64,000 nt of DNA, taken from Antedon bifida. Taxonomy: Eukaryota; Echinodermata; Crinoidea; Comatulida; Antedonidae. The notes beneath the pieces were generated by a model. The model was not told where the DNA came from. It worked only from the letters and a program-made list of their open reading frames with translations, and did not search any database. The stretch is taken from positions 8,131,501 to 8,195,500 of the forward strand of contig OY727096.1 of the NCBI GenBank assembly GCA_963402885.1, given 5' to 3'. The stretch's first letter is position 1; every line of letters starts with the position of its first letter. This document shows, piece after piece, positions 12,071-23,398 of this stretch. A program made the translations under genes and the position numbers.

Positions 12071-13684
12071 CTTAAGTTTAGAGGTTAATAAAAATCCCTT
12101 TGTGACAAAACTTTTATGCTGTTTACGTCTCCCGTTGCAGTATTATGTACATCATTTTCCAATGCAAGAAATATTAAAGCGAATTCTTAATATTAGAAGA
12201 CTCCGTTGATATTTCGACAATAATTACCGCACCGTTATTTCTGCAATGCTGTACCTCGAAGTCCTTCAACACCGAGATGTGTGTAATTTAAAATGTCTAT
12301 CGACACAGTCTATCCTTGCGTCTATCTACAGTAATTCACTGTTTTCTATCGGAAGGAATGAACTATAACGACATTCGGATGACATACATCATGTTCTGGC
12401 TGTTTGTGTTTTAAGATGTACAATCATAATAAATGTATCTATGCAGTGTTTTAGTTTTTCATGTACAAAATTGATCGCAACAAGGAAATACAATAAGTAT
12501 CGATAATTCATTTAAGGCAAAAATGTTTTAATTAACTAGACTTTTGTCCGCCCTGGAGTTTCCAGAGTAGGCGATGCAAAATTTGAGCAACCTTAATTAC
12601 CCGTTTATACTGCATGGAACTTTTGCTAAACTAGACTTTTTGGCTGACACATAGTTCCCATATTACACAATATATAAACAATATATAGTTCCCAAATTAC
12701 ACAATATATAAACAATTTTTGCTTCGTTATTAAACAATTTATTTATGTACAATTTATCATAATAGCTTGACAGTATCGTAGACCGAGCATGACGTGTTGT
12801 CGACAGACAGTAGGAAGCTTTCGATTTGCGACAGCCGAGGACCGACTACCAGCCAAAAGTCAGGTGAATCGATGTTTCGTTCGTCGCCTGGACCTAAAAC
12901 CATCAAACCTGTGTCGGGGTGGCAGCAAGGTCATACGTCCCGATATTACCGCATGCGCACATTGAACTAACATGACGTAGTTTGGTCGTCGGTCATCGCA
13001 AATCAAAGGCTCCTTAGTAACTTATTTTCTACACACAACCGGCTACGGTACTGTTTCATGAAAAAAGCATGCAGAAAACAAGTAGTAGTACTCGATATTT
13101 TATGGCGCGCTTTCTAAAACATTATAATAACCGCGCTGTATTTACATTTTAAAAACAGTGTATAGAATGAGATTGAATCTACACGAATAGACGGAAATGT
13201 CGAACAAACGCCTACGAATTATAACAAATAATGTGCGGCCCTAATGTTTCTATGTTTATACACAAGTGGAAATGGGGTGTCCTTTATGTTCATGTTGTAA
13301 AGCTAATAATTCCTTCTGTATTTATAGTTGTAAAGGCAAGTAAAGTTACATTTTTGAAAGTGTACTATACGGCAGATTATATTTTGAGAAGTGTAAAGAA
13401 AACAACGTCACATCGGCGTAGAACAAGTGTATGCGGAAAATTAGATTGTTGGCCTTGTGCCAATAGGCCTACTATTAGGCCTTAATAAGCTAAGGTCTAC
13501 CTTCTCGGCTTTGGTATAGTTTAGTAAGGTGATATCTTTATTTAAGTTTTCAATTATACGAATTTAAATAAATTATATTCAGATTTATCTATATTAAGGA
13601 TTGTAAGAGTCCTTGTAAATATTGTCTTACAGCTATTTATATTTTTAGTGACGTCATTGTACATAATCATTCCCTTCTACTGCA
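12071..13684. other. Spacer between the two receptor genes
   Basis: It holds the 5' flank of gene 1 and the 3' flank of gene 2. A direct duplication of about 38 bp (CATAGTTCCCATATTACACA and a near copy) lies at 12650-12715. The frame at 13231-13485 falls in the duplicated 3' flank and has no homologous open frame in the other copy, so I do not call it a gene. Confidence 0.5.
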
Positions 13685-15088
13685 TTAATAATTGATGTAT
13701 TCCGCTTCATCATCTGCTTCAAATACATTACTGAATTCTGACGTTTGCAGAGAAATGATTTCTTGTGACTGTTGGCTGCCCGAAAGTTCTGGCTTGTGAG
13801 TGAGATTAAAACTCGACGCAAGGTTAATGTATTCCCCATCATCCGTCCTGTATACCATGTGCCTTGCTGCTTCCAGAGGAGTGATCAAATGTTCGTCAGC
13901 TGCAGCTTCGTCGTAAATAGCATGATGTCGAAGTTCAACTTGCATGTTGACGTCTGGATGTTCATTGGTTTGGCTATTCACAGCAACGTGTGTTTGGTTG
14001 TTATTGGGATGGTAGCCACCAGTGTGCTTAAGCTGTTTTCTCATGACGTATAGTAGAAATGTCAGTAAACCAACAATAAACAGCAATATCGATATAATCC
14101 CTACCAGGATGAATATCAACTTGCCATTCAACTGCCAGTTGCTACTATCCTGTTCATTAAGTGGTATGGTATCTTCAACAATGAAATATATCTCATCAGA
14201 AGCGTTCTGAGCATTGGTACTCACCAGGCACTTGATGTTGTAATCACCAGTTGGTAAGTTGTTCACGCATCTTTCAGACATGCGTTCATTCTTGTTTCTA
14301 TTTAATTCAGCACCGTTTAATGTCCAGTAGTAATTCATCTCAGTACTGGAGCCACCGTTAGCTTTGCATCTAAAGCACCGATGATCTAGAAATAATACGT
14401 AAGTATTGATGTCCACTGTTAATTGAGGACGCACCTGTAATGTCGAACTATAGCAATACGTTTCCACTGCAGAGTTATTTTTAGATCTGAGTGACACACA
14501 GACAAAGAATATACCTTCTCCAGAATGAAATCCTTGAAACGTCTGGTTCAATTGTACTGTATCGTTCTGATTCAAACCATCGAATTTCGTTGTGATATTG
14601 TCGCTTCCTTGAAGCCATCCAATCATTATTTCTTGAGGTTCGAATAGTGGTTGTACTGTACATGGAAGCGTTACGAGCTCTCCCTCGATGATATCTGTCC
14701 CGAAACCATCACAAGTAACAATCAATTCATCGTTGTATGGTGGAAAATCTTGGCGAACAAAATCTGAAGGAAGTATATAGTATCTATTACCAGCGTCTTG
14801 ACATGCATGAAGGGCATTGTACGTGTCAACAGTTATCACGATTTGGCAGTTTACTTGGAAGGAGTAATCAAAGTATTTGCTGAATCTAACATTGTTGTAA
14901 TGGATTTCAAACGTTTCTGAAGTTATTAACAAGTTTTCTTGTTTAGTTGAAGGTAAGATTGCCAAAGAACCGGTATGTGATTGGCACGTATAATGAGAGT
15001 CAAATTTAATAGGGTTCATGACTGCAGAGGCACGCCTGGCAACCAGAAAGCTGATTACCACAAAGTAAGAGCGAAAAAGGAACGCCAT
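13685..15088 (-). CDS. Type I membrane receptor, Ig-like ectodomain, short tail (paralogue)
   Basis: An intronless 467-aa frame. Residues 1-22 are the signal peptide, 23-320 the Ig-like ectodomain, and about 325-349 the membrane helix. Over residues 1-358 it differs from the neighbouring paralogue at about 20 positions, so it is roughly 94% identical, including one single-residue gap (VRRFSKY versus VRFSKY). After the membrane-proximal segment the tails diverge sharply. This tail is about 117 aa, with two tyrosine motifs: DDGEYINLA (Tyr420) and AEYINY at the very C terminus (Tyr464). Both are acidic-flanked YxN motifs matching the Grb2 SH2 consensus. The intervening SFNLTH...QQSQE...LQTSEFSNVFEAD corresponds to one degenerate copy of the repeat unit expanded in the other gene. 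This may be the ancestral or a contracted form. The native ligand and pathway are unknown. Confidence 0.83.
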   Translation of the reverse strand: MAFLFRSYFVVISFLVARRASAVMNPIKFDSHYTCQSHTGSLAILPSTKQENLLITSETFEIHYNNVRFSKYFDYSFQVNCQIVITVDTYNALHACQDAGNRYYILPSDFVRQDFPPYNDELIVTCDGFGTDIIEGELVTLPCTVQPLFEPQEIMIGWLQGSDNITTKFDGLNQNDTVQLNQTFQGFHSGEGIFFVCVSLRSKNNSAVETYCYSSTLQVRPQLTVDINTYVLFLDHRCFRCKANGGSSTEMNYYWTLNGAELNRNKNERMSERCVNNLPTGDYNIKCLVSTNAQNASDEIYFIVEDTIPLNEQDSSNWQLNGKLIFILVGIISILLFIVGLLTFLLYVMRKQLKHTGGYHPNNNQTHVAVNSQTNEHPDVNMQVELRHHAIYDEAAADEHLITPLEAARHMVYRTDDGEYINLASSFNLTHKPELSGSQQSQEIISLQTSEFSNVFEADDEAEYINY

Positions 15089-15849
15089 CTTACGTGTTAA
15101 ATGTTGTCTTCTGTCGGTCGTTGGAAAAGGTTACCTCACTTTTTTTAAAGTCTGAAAAACACTCAAATTCAATCCAGGCTACGAATGCATACCGTTATTT
15201 CTACGACAATGTACGTTGACGTATTTACGTTTTGATGAAGAAATGATTCGGCACGGTCACTGACACCAAACCGTGTGTGCAATTTAAATATTTATATCTA
15301 CACACTTGCTTTTAGACTACGGATTTCTACCTTTCTAGTCCACGGCGACACGAATTAGTTTAGTAAATAGTAGGCCTACTAGTAAGATTCGTCTGACAAA
15401 ACTGGCCTAACGTTCAAGTTCAAGTAATCTTTAATATGTTTTCATCAACTGGCACGCTGTTTATGTTTCGATATCTTTATGATCATCAGCAAATGTAGTC
15501 TACCGTTTAAATACACATCCAGTAATATCGTTAGGTCATGTAAAAATATCGATCACAACAAGGAAATGTAATTTAGTGTAGGCCTACACAATTACAAGCA
15601 AAACATATTGTCATAAACTAAACGCGTGCACGAACGCGGAAATTAAGTTTCATAACGAAACTTTGAACTACTTGCAGTTTCCCTGATTAGGTCCTACTCA
15701 CAAGTATTTGTCAAAACGAAACTTACATAACATACACACGTAATGTAATAAATGTTTGTTTCATTTCCTCGAACAATTATTTTTTCAAATAATTTATTAA
15801 AACAGTTTGATGGGGTTTTTTTAAGCATAGATGTAAATGTAAATGGGGG

Positions 15850-16385
15850 AATAACTTGTGACTTGCAGCCGCTGGGCTGAATTGCACACAGGTGTGGAGG
15901 ACACATAATACCACAACTTTCACTACTCGCCTAAGGGTCCCTTTTTGTCGAGTGTTGCCACCAAACGGCGCCCGTTCGTCTGTCCGACAGGGGCTGAATG
16001 GACCAGTTCGTCTGTCCGACAGGGGCTGAATGGACCAGTAAACCGGGGTTACCCCCTACTCTTCCGAAAGATGTACTGGGTTCTTTAAAGTGCACACGAG
16101 CCAGAGATGTGTACACCTCCAGTTTTAAGTCGTTATCTGAAGAAAAAAAAATAAGTAAAGGTATTTATACTGGTCCTCAAGCTTAACTGGAAACAGAGGA
16201 AATTCGGATTAGGCCCTCCACGGACCCACGGAAGCCAGTAGTGAAGCGCCTACTAGATCAGCACACCGGGAGACGATCTCCTACTCTTTTCGAATTATGT
16301 ACTAAGTTCTTTAGCGTGCACAAAATGTACACGGGACCAGCGGCTTTACGTCTCATCCGAAGGACGGATACAATTAGTATGTTGC
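15850..16385 (+). repeat. Dispersed repeat of a type common in marine invertebrates
   Basis: A 38 bp direct duplication (GTTCGTCTGTCCGACAGGGG block) lies at about 15978-16040. Two diverged copies of a block CCTACTCTT(C/T)...GTACT...GTTCTTTA...GTGCACA lie at about 16052-16115 and 16280-16335. The second is followed by GTACACGGGACCAGCGGCTT and CATCCGAAGGAC, a sequence type I recall from many invertebrate interspersed repeats. The element class is not certain. Confidence 0.45.
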
Positions 16386-18060
16386 AGATAGACCCGAACC
16401 CAATCTCAGTCAAGATAATCTGTATTTTATATGGATCATATTAATCTTACGTTAAATACAGTATGGTAAATAGTACCGCTGTAATGTTTGCAATAATACC
16501 GTGCTAATAATATAGTAAACAACAATCATAATTCAGATAGGTCAATCAAGGTCAAGCCATTTAAGTATGTTGAGTGGGATTATAATGGTTAAAAAGAATT
16601 AGGCCCGAGAATGCAACACACGTCAAACAAACGTAGTTATACGACAGTCCTTCTTACGATCAGTCCCTGCTTTAAAAAAACCAAAACTAGACCTGGCGTA
16701 AGCCGTTAATGTGGTAAATACCAAATAAACCACGGCGGAAAACACCGACCTCCTCGCGAAAAGAGAATGTTACATTCGCGTGTATGCGTTAATCTCGGCT
16801 AATACCACGTTCAAAGTGTCCGCTTTAATTAAGAGGTTTAAGTGTTTAAAAAGTTTAAATATTTTGTTCATGTGATGACAGAGCTCGCCATACTGTCGTT
16901 ACAATCTCTTACGGATTTACCAACCTTCAGAAAGACATGAGAAATTAAGACGTTATACTTCTAAGATACCCGGTATAATGTTACAGTAACTCGTCGGACC
17001 AACCAAAAGCCGTAGCATTAATTTCCAATGCAGTTTCTACCGTTTAATTAAAACAGCTCCCTTTCAACAATTGCCGTTCTGGATTTAAACACATACACGG
17101 CAAACAGCGTCGGTTAACATGCAGATCTATCGGAATGTTTTACCTAATTACTACAGCGATTTATCGGATAAGAGAAAATGCCCTTCGATCTCAAATTACT
17201 ATTCACTAATTAATAAAGATTTCTGATTGCGCGTAAACCGTTGATCATAGATTTTACATCGTAGCCGCGGATCATTGACTTTTGCGCAATTGAATCAACT
17301 TACCTTAGCATGTTGAAAGTATATTCTTTGATCTTTCCGCTATTTATAAACTTCGTATTTATTTCATATCAAATACGTTTTAAAATATATAGCTGTCAAA
17401 ACAATATTTTGATACAATAATACCGCAATATACTAACAATATGTACAGTATATGCTTTTCAGAAAACATTGATGCGGAGAAAAAGTTATCAATATATAGC
17501 ATTTGGTATTTTTTATAAAAGGCGTGATCGCTGGGAGACGATAGGTGTAGGGTCCTTAAATGACGTTCTTTAACCCCGTATGAATATTAATCCACTCATT
17601 TGAAGCGCGGTAGAGAAGGAAACGGCTGGGACTCAAATACTTTGAGAAATGGGTTTATTATTACATTATAATAATAATTTGACAACCTAAGCACATGATC
17701 TAACCAATTGTGGCAACAAATAAATAGGATGGAAAGAACGGGTGAGACTCGTCAACTTTGAGGTGGGGGATGTTTTATATTGTCTCACATGAATATAATC
17801 ATGTAGGACAATTAAAATAGCATGAGCCTCATATCAAGCCAATAACGAAACATTAAAAAGTGTTTATATTTGTCTTGTTATTAAATTTTCACTACTAGGA
17901 CGTGATTTGCAATATCGTTATACCTGTTCAAACAGAATTCCGGTTGAGTAATTTATAGACCCGCGTAATAGACTTGCTCCAAGTCTGTTGTTTTTGTTCC
18001 TCTTTATGTTAGTCCACCAGTCGACATTTCGATATTTGTCTGAAAACTACAGTTTACAAG

Positions 18061-18150
18061 CTAAAGTAATATACGTATGAAGCGCCATATGTGCCAAAAT
18101 ATTTATCTTTTTACTAAGTCAAAACTCCGTCCGTCTAGAACCTAGACTAA
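18061..18150 (+). repeat. Dispersed direct repeat, copy 2
   Basis: Second copy of the 90 bp repeat at 550-640, same orientation, with a 4-base CCGT duplication (CTCCGTCCGTCTAG) relative to copy 1. Confidence 0.5.
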
Positions 18151-18898
18151 CCCACGTACTATATTGCTGCATGATTTGTTGTGTGAACATACCTATAGAA
18201 ATTAAGGCAGGCAGTTGGTGATAATTTCCCATGTCATACACAATAAATCACATTTATCAATTAGACTGTACGACACCAGATCCACACTGGCACGCCAGGT
18301 CGCGCTGGGGTGTCTTTAAACTTTACCGCCATTTAAACTTCTCGCAGCAGGCTTCAATCGAAAACTATCAAACTCTTTAGCAAAGTTGGTAACGTATGGC
18401 TATTATTAAGTCAGATATTGATGACGTTACACCAACTCGTAGAACGACGATGGTGCAAGGGACTTTTGTTTCCACACGTTCATTCCCACAAAGATTCTAC
18501 TGTATGTTTGTTTTATATCAAAATCACACCAAGGCAATCTAACAGGACACTGAGCTCGCCTTGCCGAAATAGGAACTCTTAACAGTCATTTGATGTCTGG
18601 CTGCGACAAATACCAACAATACTGTATAATGTTGTCCTACATATTCTCCGCGGCGCGCAGTGCCTGATAAGGGCCGTGGAACTGATCATGTCGCAGCCAC
18701 GGGTTAATCCTTTGATCTGCGGAGCTCAGTATCCTGTTGTTCGATTGAATTGATCACACCCAGTTATTTTTCTGTTTTATTATAAGAGTGGTTCATATTG
18801 AGCGATAAATATTAATTTATTAATAAAATAAATAGACCGATGTAAGCGTCATGACTTCCCGTAGCCATTAGTTGGCAGGTTATTTTTAACTTTCAATG

Positions 18899-18925
18899 TT
18901 ATATATATATATATATATATATATC
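18899..18925. repeat. (AT)n microsatellite
   Basis: Uninterrupted alternating AT for about 26 bases. Confidence 0.9.
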
Positions 18926-20435
18926 TATAAACTCATCAGGCAATGAACATCTATATATGTATTCTCTCTTTTTACTTCCGTCAACAAAAATGTAGGGAAA
19001 AGCGGGTAGGTTTCGTTCGAACAATCGACCACATTCTGTTGTGAACAAAACTATAATTAAAGGTCACAGAGATTCAAATTTGTGTCGGGATAACGCTTAT
19101 ATATACTTCGACGAGGTGTAATTCTTCGAAAGATATGGAGAGCAGCGGAAGTCCAATATTTATTTATATCTTTTAAAAGCACCGGTCTGTCAATTTACGT
19201 ACGTTGACGTTTACAAGATTGGCTTCACGTTTTATTCGATTGAGAAGTAAACATTTGATTAGCAAACACCATGATTAAAAAAAATCAAACAATGAAATAC
19301 AATTATAACAAAAAAGACTCCGCGGTTTTAAAACCGACGCAAGACGCCGCGCCGCACGTTAAAACAGTAATTGTTTTCAAGCGCCTCATGTGACACAAAC
19401 GCATTACATCTCAAGTGCCACCGCTGAAATAAATAACGCCGCGCGGTCGAATAAGTCCCTGAAACCGCGCTGTGTATGATAAATCATTTAGCAGGGGTCG
19501 TTGAACCCGACTAATCCAAACAAGACAGGATTAACACAATTACCGCTATTGTAATGCTATTGCAATACGTATTGATTTAAAACTCTTAATGTAGATCTAA
19601 AGCCAATTTGTTCAATTTATCATAGGCCTATTATTACCACATACGGTCAAGGGTATAAACTTCAATTGTAGTTTACCGAGTCTGTTTATTTTTTCATACA
19701 CTCAAAATATGATCATGGTTGGGGTAAGTGCTTCTCGAATGTCATCTTGTCCAGATAGAGTTTTTTCTTTGCGTTGGAAAAAAAGAGTAGATCCCCCTCC
19801 TGCCAGAATTCACGTACGGTGTCTTTTTATTCGGGTATACTGTATGTATGTGCAGGCGCGAATGCTTACCAACATACCTAGGCATATAACGTGCAGATAT
19901 GGCTAAATACGTACTGTATAGGTTGGCATACCCGATAACACAGTTATACGCCTACTAACATTAGTATAGGCATTCCACGTGTAGATTTATCAATATACTG
20001 TCAGTGTCTGGTCACAAAATAATCTGCGAATCAGTGGCATACGAATGTATTTTTTGACTTTGATTTAATGATATACAAATGTGTCGTAAATACAGGCCGA
20101 ATAGTTCAGCAGAAAATAAAGATATTTTAAACTTATATACACACAATATCTTATTATATAATAGCCATACACCTTATATACCAGATCTGTAAACAATTGT
20201 TTGTTATTTATGTTGACAAATAAAGAGAACAAACAGAAAAGTAGAACAAAAATTTACTCGGAGTGGGGAAGACCTTATACTAGTAAATCAATTTTAATTC
20301 AAATTCCACTTAGTGCAAATTGAAGTCGCCCGTCGATACAGGCCATCACTAAAATCCGACATATTCGTTTCAAACTAATCGTAGTTATATTAGAATTATA
20401 TTAGAAATATATATACAAACGTAGCTTTATGCACT

Positions 20436-20535
20436 AAAATCAAATGACGTCACGATCAATAAGAACAATAAAATCGTTGTATCGTCACGATAGTATTGCT
20501 CTTACTATTTGACGTCATTTGATTGGATTTTAAAA
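20436..20535. repeat. Inverted repeat with paired TGACGTCA palindromes
   Basis: AAAATCAAATGACGTCA near 20437 faces TGACGTCATTTGATTGGATT near 20511, so the arms pair around a loop of about 55 bp. Each arm contains the cAMP-response-element octamer TGACGTCA. It may be a degraded MITE; regulatory function is only a possibility. Confidence 0.5.
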
Positions 20536-21427
20536 ATATATATATATTTTTATCAAAGGCATCATAAATAGTTATCCTATTGTTTTATGATGCAAACTTT
20601 TTTGATTTCTTTTTTTTTTTGGTAGAAAAAAAAGCACATTTGATCTATTTATCAATCGTTATTTTCCTAGTGTGAATGGGGCCCTTAACTAGCAAGACCT
20701 TTTTAGTAGTAAATTACTGAACCTATATTTTCATATCTTTGTCTGTTTCATGGAAACTGCCTCTTGATTTCTGCGATTTCTTAATCATACAGGGATATAA
20801 CAAATACAGTTCAGAAATAAACATCACGCGGTTTAGAGGGCGATCATCATTTTAAATTCTTGACAAAGTTAAGATATATTTTCTAACAATTTTTTTTTTA
20901 TAAACAACCTACAAAAAACATAGCTTTATTTCTAACGAACCTAGTTTTTACACACTAAAATATAGTAGTTACATGATATATAACTTAACAATTGACCTGG
21001 ACGGTCATTTAAATATAAATTATCATATATTTATCATACTTATTTTATTTTACAAATAACTTACAAAAATCCCCAGCTTTATTTGTAACATTTACGACTG
21101 TCAACATTCCCAGGGCTAATGAACCTATTTGTACATAAACACTTTATATTGTACTTACAGCTTTATGATATGTATTAACAATTGACCCGGAGATCAGCTG
21201 GGTAAATTCTATCAATGGTCAACGTAATAAATATATTGGCTGGGTAAATATTTCTATTCAAGTAGTACTACTATACTTTCTATTACGATGCAGGTTATTG
21301 CTAATGTTTCGTTAATGTTTACACTATGATAATAACAATATAATAATATTATTGTGTTGTTTTCAACCAGTCAACAAGTTTGTAGTGCATTGAAACAGAT
21401 GAAACAATTTTTGTTTTGTGCGAATTA

Positions 21428-22195
21428 CGGGTTTGCTCGAGTCTGGAAACGAAAGTTTGTTTTCTGCAGTTTGATGAACATTGTCAACTACTGTAGTCTA
21501 CACTAGCAAATTTGGGAAAAACCTTTCTTGACAAGCTCGCAGTTTGCTCGAGTTTGATAGTGTAGAATCCGCAAAATTGTTTTCTGCAGTTTGCTAAACT
21601 TTGTCAACTACTGTAGTCTACACTAGCAAACTTTGGGAAAAACCTTTCTTGACAAGCTCGCAGTTTGCTCGAGCTTGCTAGTGTAGAATTCCACAAACTT
21701 GTTTTCAGCAGTTTGCTGAACTTTGTCAACTACTGTAGTCTACACTAGCAAACTTTGGGAAACTTTTCTTGACAAGCTCGCAGTTTGCTCGAGTTTGCAA
21801 ACTAAAGTTTGATAATGTAGAATTCCACAAACTTGTTTTATGCAGTTTGCTAAACTTTGTCAACTACTGTAGTCTACACAAGCAAACTTTGGGAAACTTT
21901 TCTTGACAAGCTCGCAGTTTGCTCGAGTTTGTAAACCAAAGTTTGCTAGTGTAGAATTGTAACTGCAAACTTGTTTTCTGCAGTTTGCTGAACTTTGTCA
22001 ACTACTGTAGTCTACACAAGCAAACTTTGGGAAACCTTTACTTGACAAGCTTGCAGTTTGCTCGAGTTTGCAAACTAAAGTCTACGACTGTAGACTGTTT
22101 GCTGAAGATTTTTGATGGTCTACAATAGCAAACTTTAGAAAACTTTTCTTGACAAGCTTCCAGTTTTCAAACTAAAGTTTGTCAGTGTAGTCTAG
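21428..22195 (+). repeat. Tandem array, units of about 110-140 bp
   Basis: GTTTGCTCGAG occurs at about 21431, 21542, 21663, 21783, 21917 and 22056. Each is followed by a shared body: TTTTCTGCAGTTTGCT, CTTTGTCAACTACTGTAGTC, TACACTAGCAAACTTTGGG and TTGACAAGCTCGCAG. Unit length grows from about 111 to 139 because some units gain a GCAAACTAAAGTTTG block. Short TTTGC/GCAAA palindromes recur within units. Confidence 0.8.
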
Positions 22196-22522
22196 GTTTA
22201 CACATTTTTTTCAAATCTATATACAACCCTAACCTGAACACAATATTGGTCCTAGTAATAGTTCAAAGTAAAAGTTACTAGAAAAATTGACTACAGGCTT
22301 ATACCCAAATTAATATAATTATAAATACAGTATATCCTACTGTACTAATGCATTTTGTAGGCTCAAAATCACCAATTGTTGCTGGAGCTTTTAAAACCAC
22401 CGATATTATGATAAACAAAAATAGAATAGAAAATCTGTAGTCATTAAATTAAAATATTTGTAGCAGTTTTTACATATATATTTACAGTATTTCATACGAA
22501 TATATATATATTTCTGTTTCTT

Positions 22523-22712
22523 AAGCTCTGTCTACACTATCAAACTTTATGCGACAACAAAATGTGCTCATATATGGACATACCACTACCATATTTAGGG
22601 ATATCACTACCATATTTAGGGATATCACTACCATATTTAGGGATATCACTACCATATTTGGGCACATCACACTTTTTTTGTCAAACTAGTTTGATAGTGT
22701 AGACAGAGCTTT
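22523..22712 (+). mobile_element. MITE family A (AGCTCTGTCTACACTATC termini), copy 1
   Basis: Terminal inverted repeats of about 22-24 bp, starting AAGCTCTGTCTACACTATC and ending GATAGTGTAGACAGAGCTT. The interior has four tandem 21-bp units reading CACTACCATATTTAGGGATAT. TTA or TA flanks suggest a TA-type target. No coding capacity. Confidence 0.85.
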
Positions 22713-23072
22713 AGAGCACAAAATCTATTTCAAGTTTTTTCCCCTAAGATAATGACATGCTACTAGTCGTGGATATTTAGTTAGACCAGTAGCCCCTCAT
22801 TATTGGGAAATGACACTCAGCTTTCCCTATTTTAGTTTCTTACATCACAAAATCTCCCAAGATAACGATATGTTAGTCTTGTATATACAGACAAGCATTA
22901 ACGCCTTAAATTACACTTAGCTTTTCATATTTCAGTTTCTTACATCCCAAAATCTATCTCTGGTTTTTTTTTCCAAAATAAAGGATATGCTACAGTCTTG
23001 TATAGTTAGCAAGACAAGCACTAAATACCTCATATTTGAAATTACACCCAGCCTTCATTATTTCAGTTTCTT

Positions 23073-23208
23073 AAGCTCTGTCTACACTATCAAACTAGTT
23101 TGACAAAGTGTGATGTACCCAAATATGGTAGTGATATGACATCATCATATCCATATATGGGCACATCATATTTTTTGTCACATAAAGTTTAATGTGTAGA
23201 CAGATTTT
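23073..23208 (-). mobile_element. MITE family A, copy 2
   Basis: Begins AAGCTCTGTCTACACTATC and ends with a degraded terminus (AATGTGTAGACAGATTTT). One interior CCAAATATGGTAGTGATAT unit, inverted relative to copy 1. It lies about 190 bp past the ABCB6 stop codon. Confidence 0.8.
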
Positions 23209-23375
23209 TAGTTTAAGATGTTGGACACCAGAGAAGTGGTCTTTTTTTTCCTGAAACTTCTAAGAGGACAATGCTCTGGAAAATGAGGTTAGAGCATGTT
23301 ATAAGTGTCGATTGTCTCTTTCCATTGATATGGTATCATACCTTATCAAAGTGACAATCGTTTCTTACTTTTAAC

Positions 23376-23381
23376 TTTATT
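23376..23381 (-). promoter_or_regulatory. Candidate polyadenylation signal of ABCB6
   Basis: AATAAA on the minus strand (TTTATT on plus), 18 bases past the ABCB6 stop. The hexamer is visible; that it is used, giving a very short 3' UTR, is inference. Confidence 0.35.
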
Positions 23382-23398
23382 CTTGCCTATGTTGCTAC

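Larger units (their letters stand above)
9417..15600 (-). repeat. Tandem segmental duplication carrying both receptor genes
   Basis: Two units of roughly 3 to 3.6 kb lie head to tail: about 9417-12500 and 13200-15600. Homology covers the 3' flanks, the coding regions (strongest over signal peptide, ectodomain and membrane helix) and parts of the 5' flanks (for example ACCGTTATTTCT followed by a TGTGTGYAATTTAAA-like block, and ATCRCAACAAGGAAAT at about 12473 and 15548). The flanks have diverged more than the ectodomain codons. Confidence 0.65.
15089..23398. other. Gene desert of about 8.3 kb
   Basis: I see no exon with both coding quality and splice sites. The stretch contains the 5' flank of the second receptor gene, dispersed repeats (15.85-16.38, 18.06 kb), an AT microsatellite, an inverted repeat containing two TGACGTCA palindromes (about 20.44-20.52 kb), a tandem array (21.43-22.20 kb) and two MITEs (22.52 and 23.07 kb). 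The frame at 19709-19906 has no recognisable features. Confidence 0.5.

Noticed and set aside
22523-22712. CRISPR-like array in the 21-bp CACTACCATATTT repeats
   Set aside because: Units are directly abutting with no unique spacers, sit within MITE termini, and the genome is eukaryotic.
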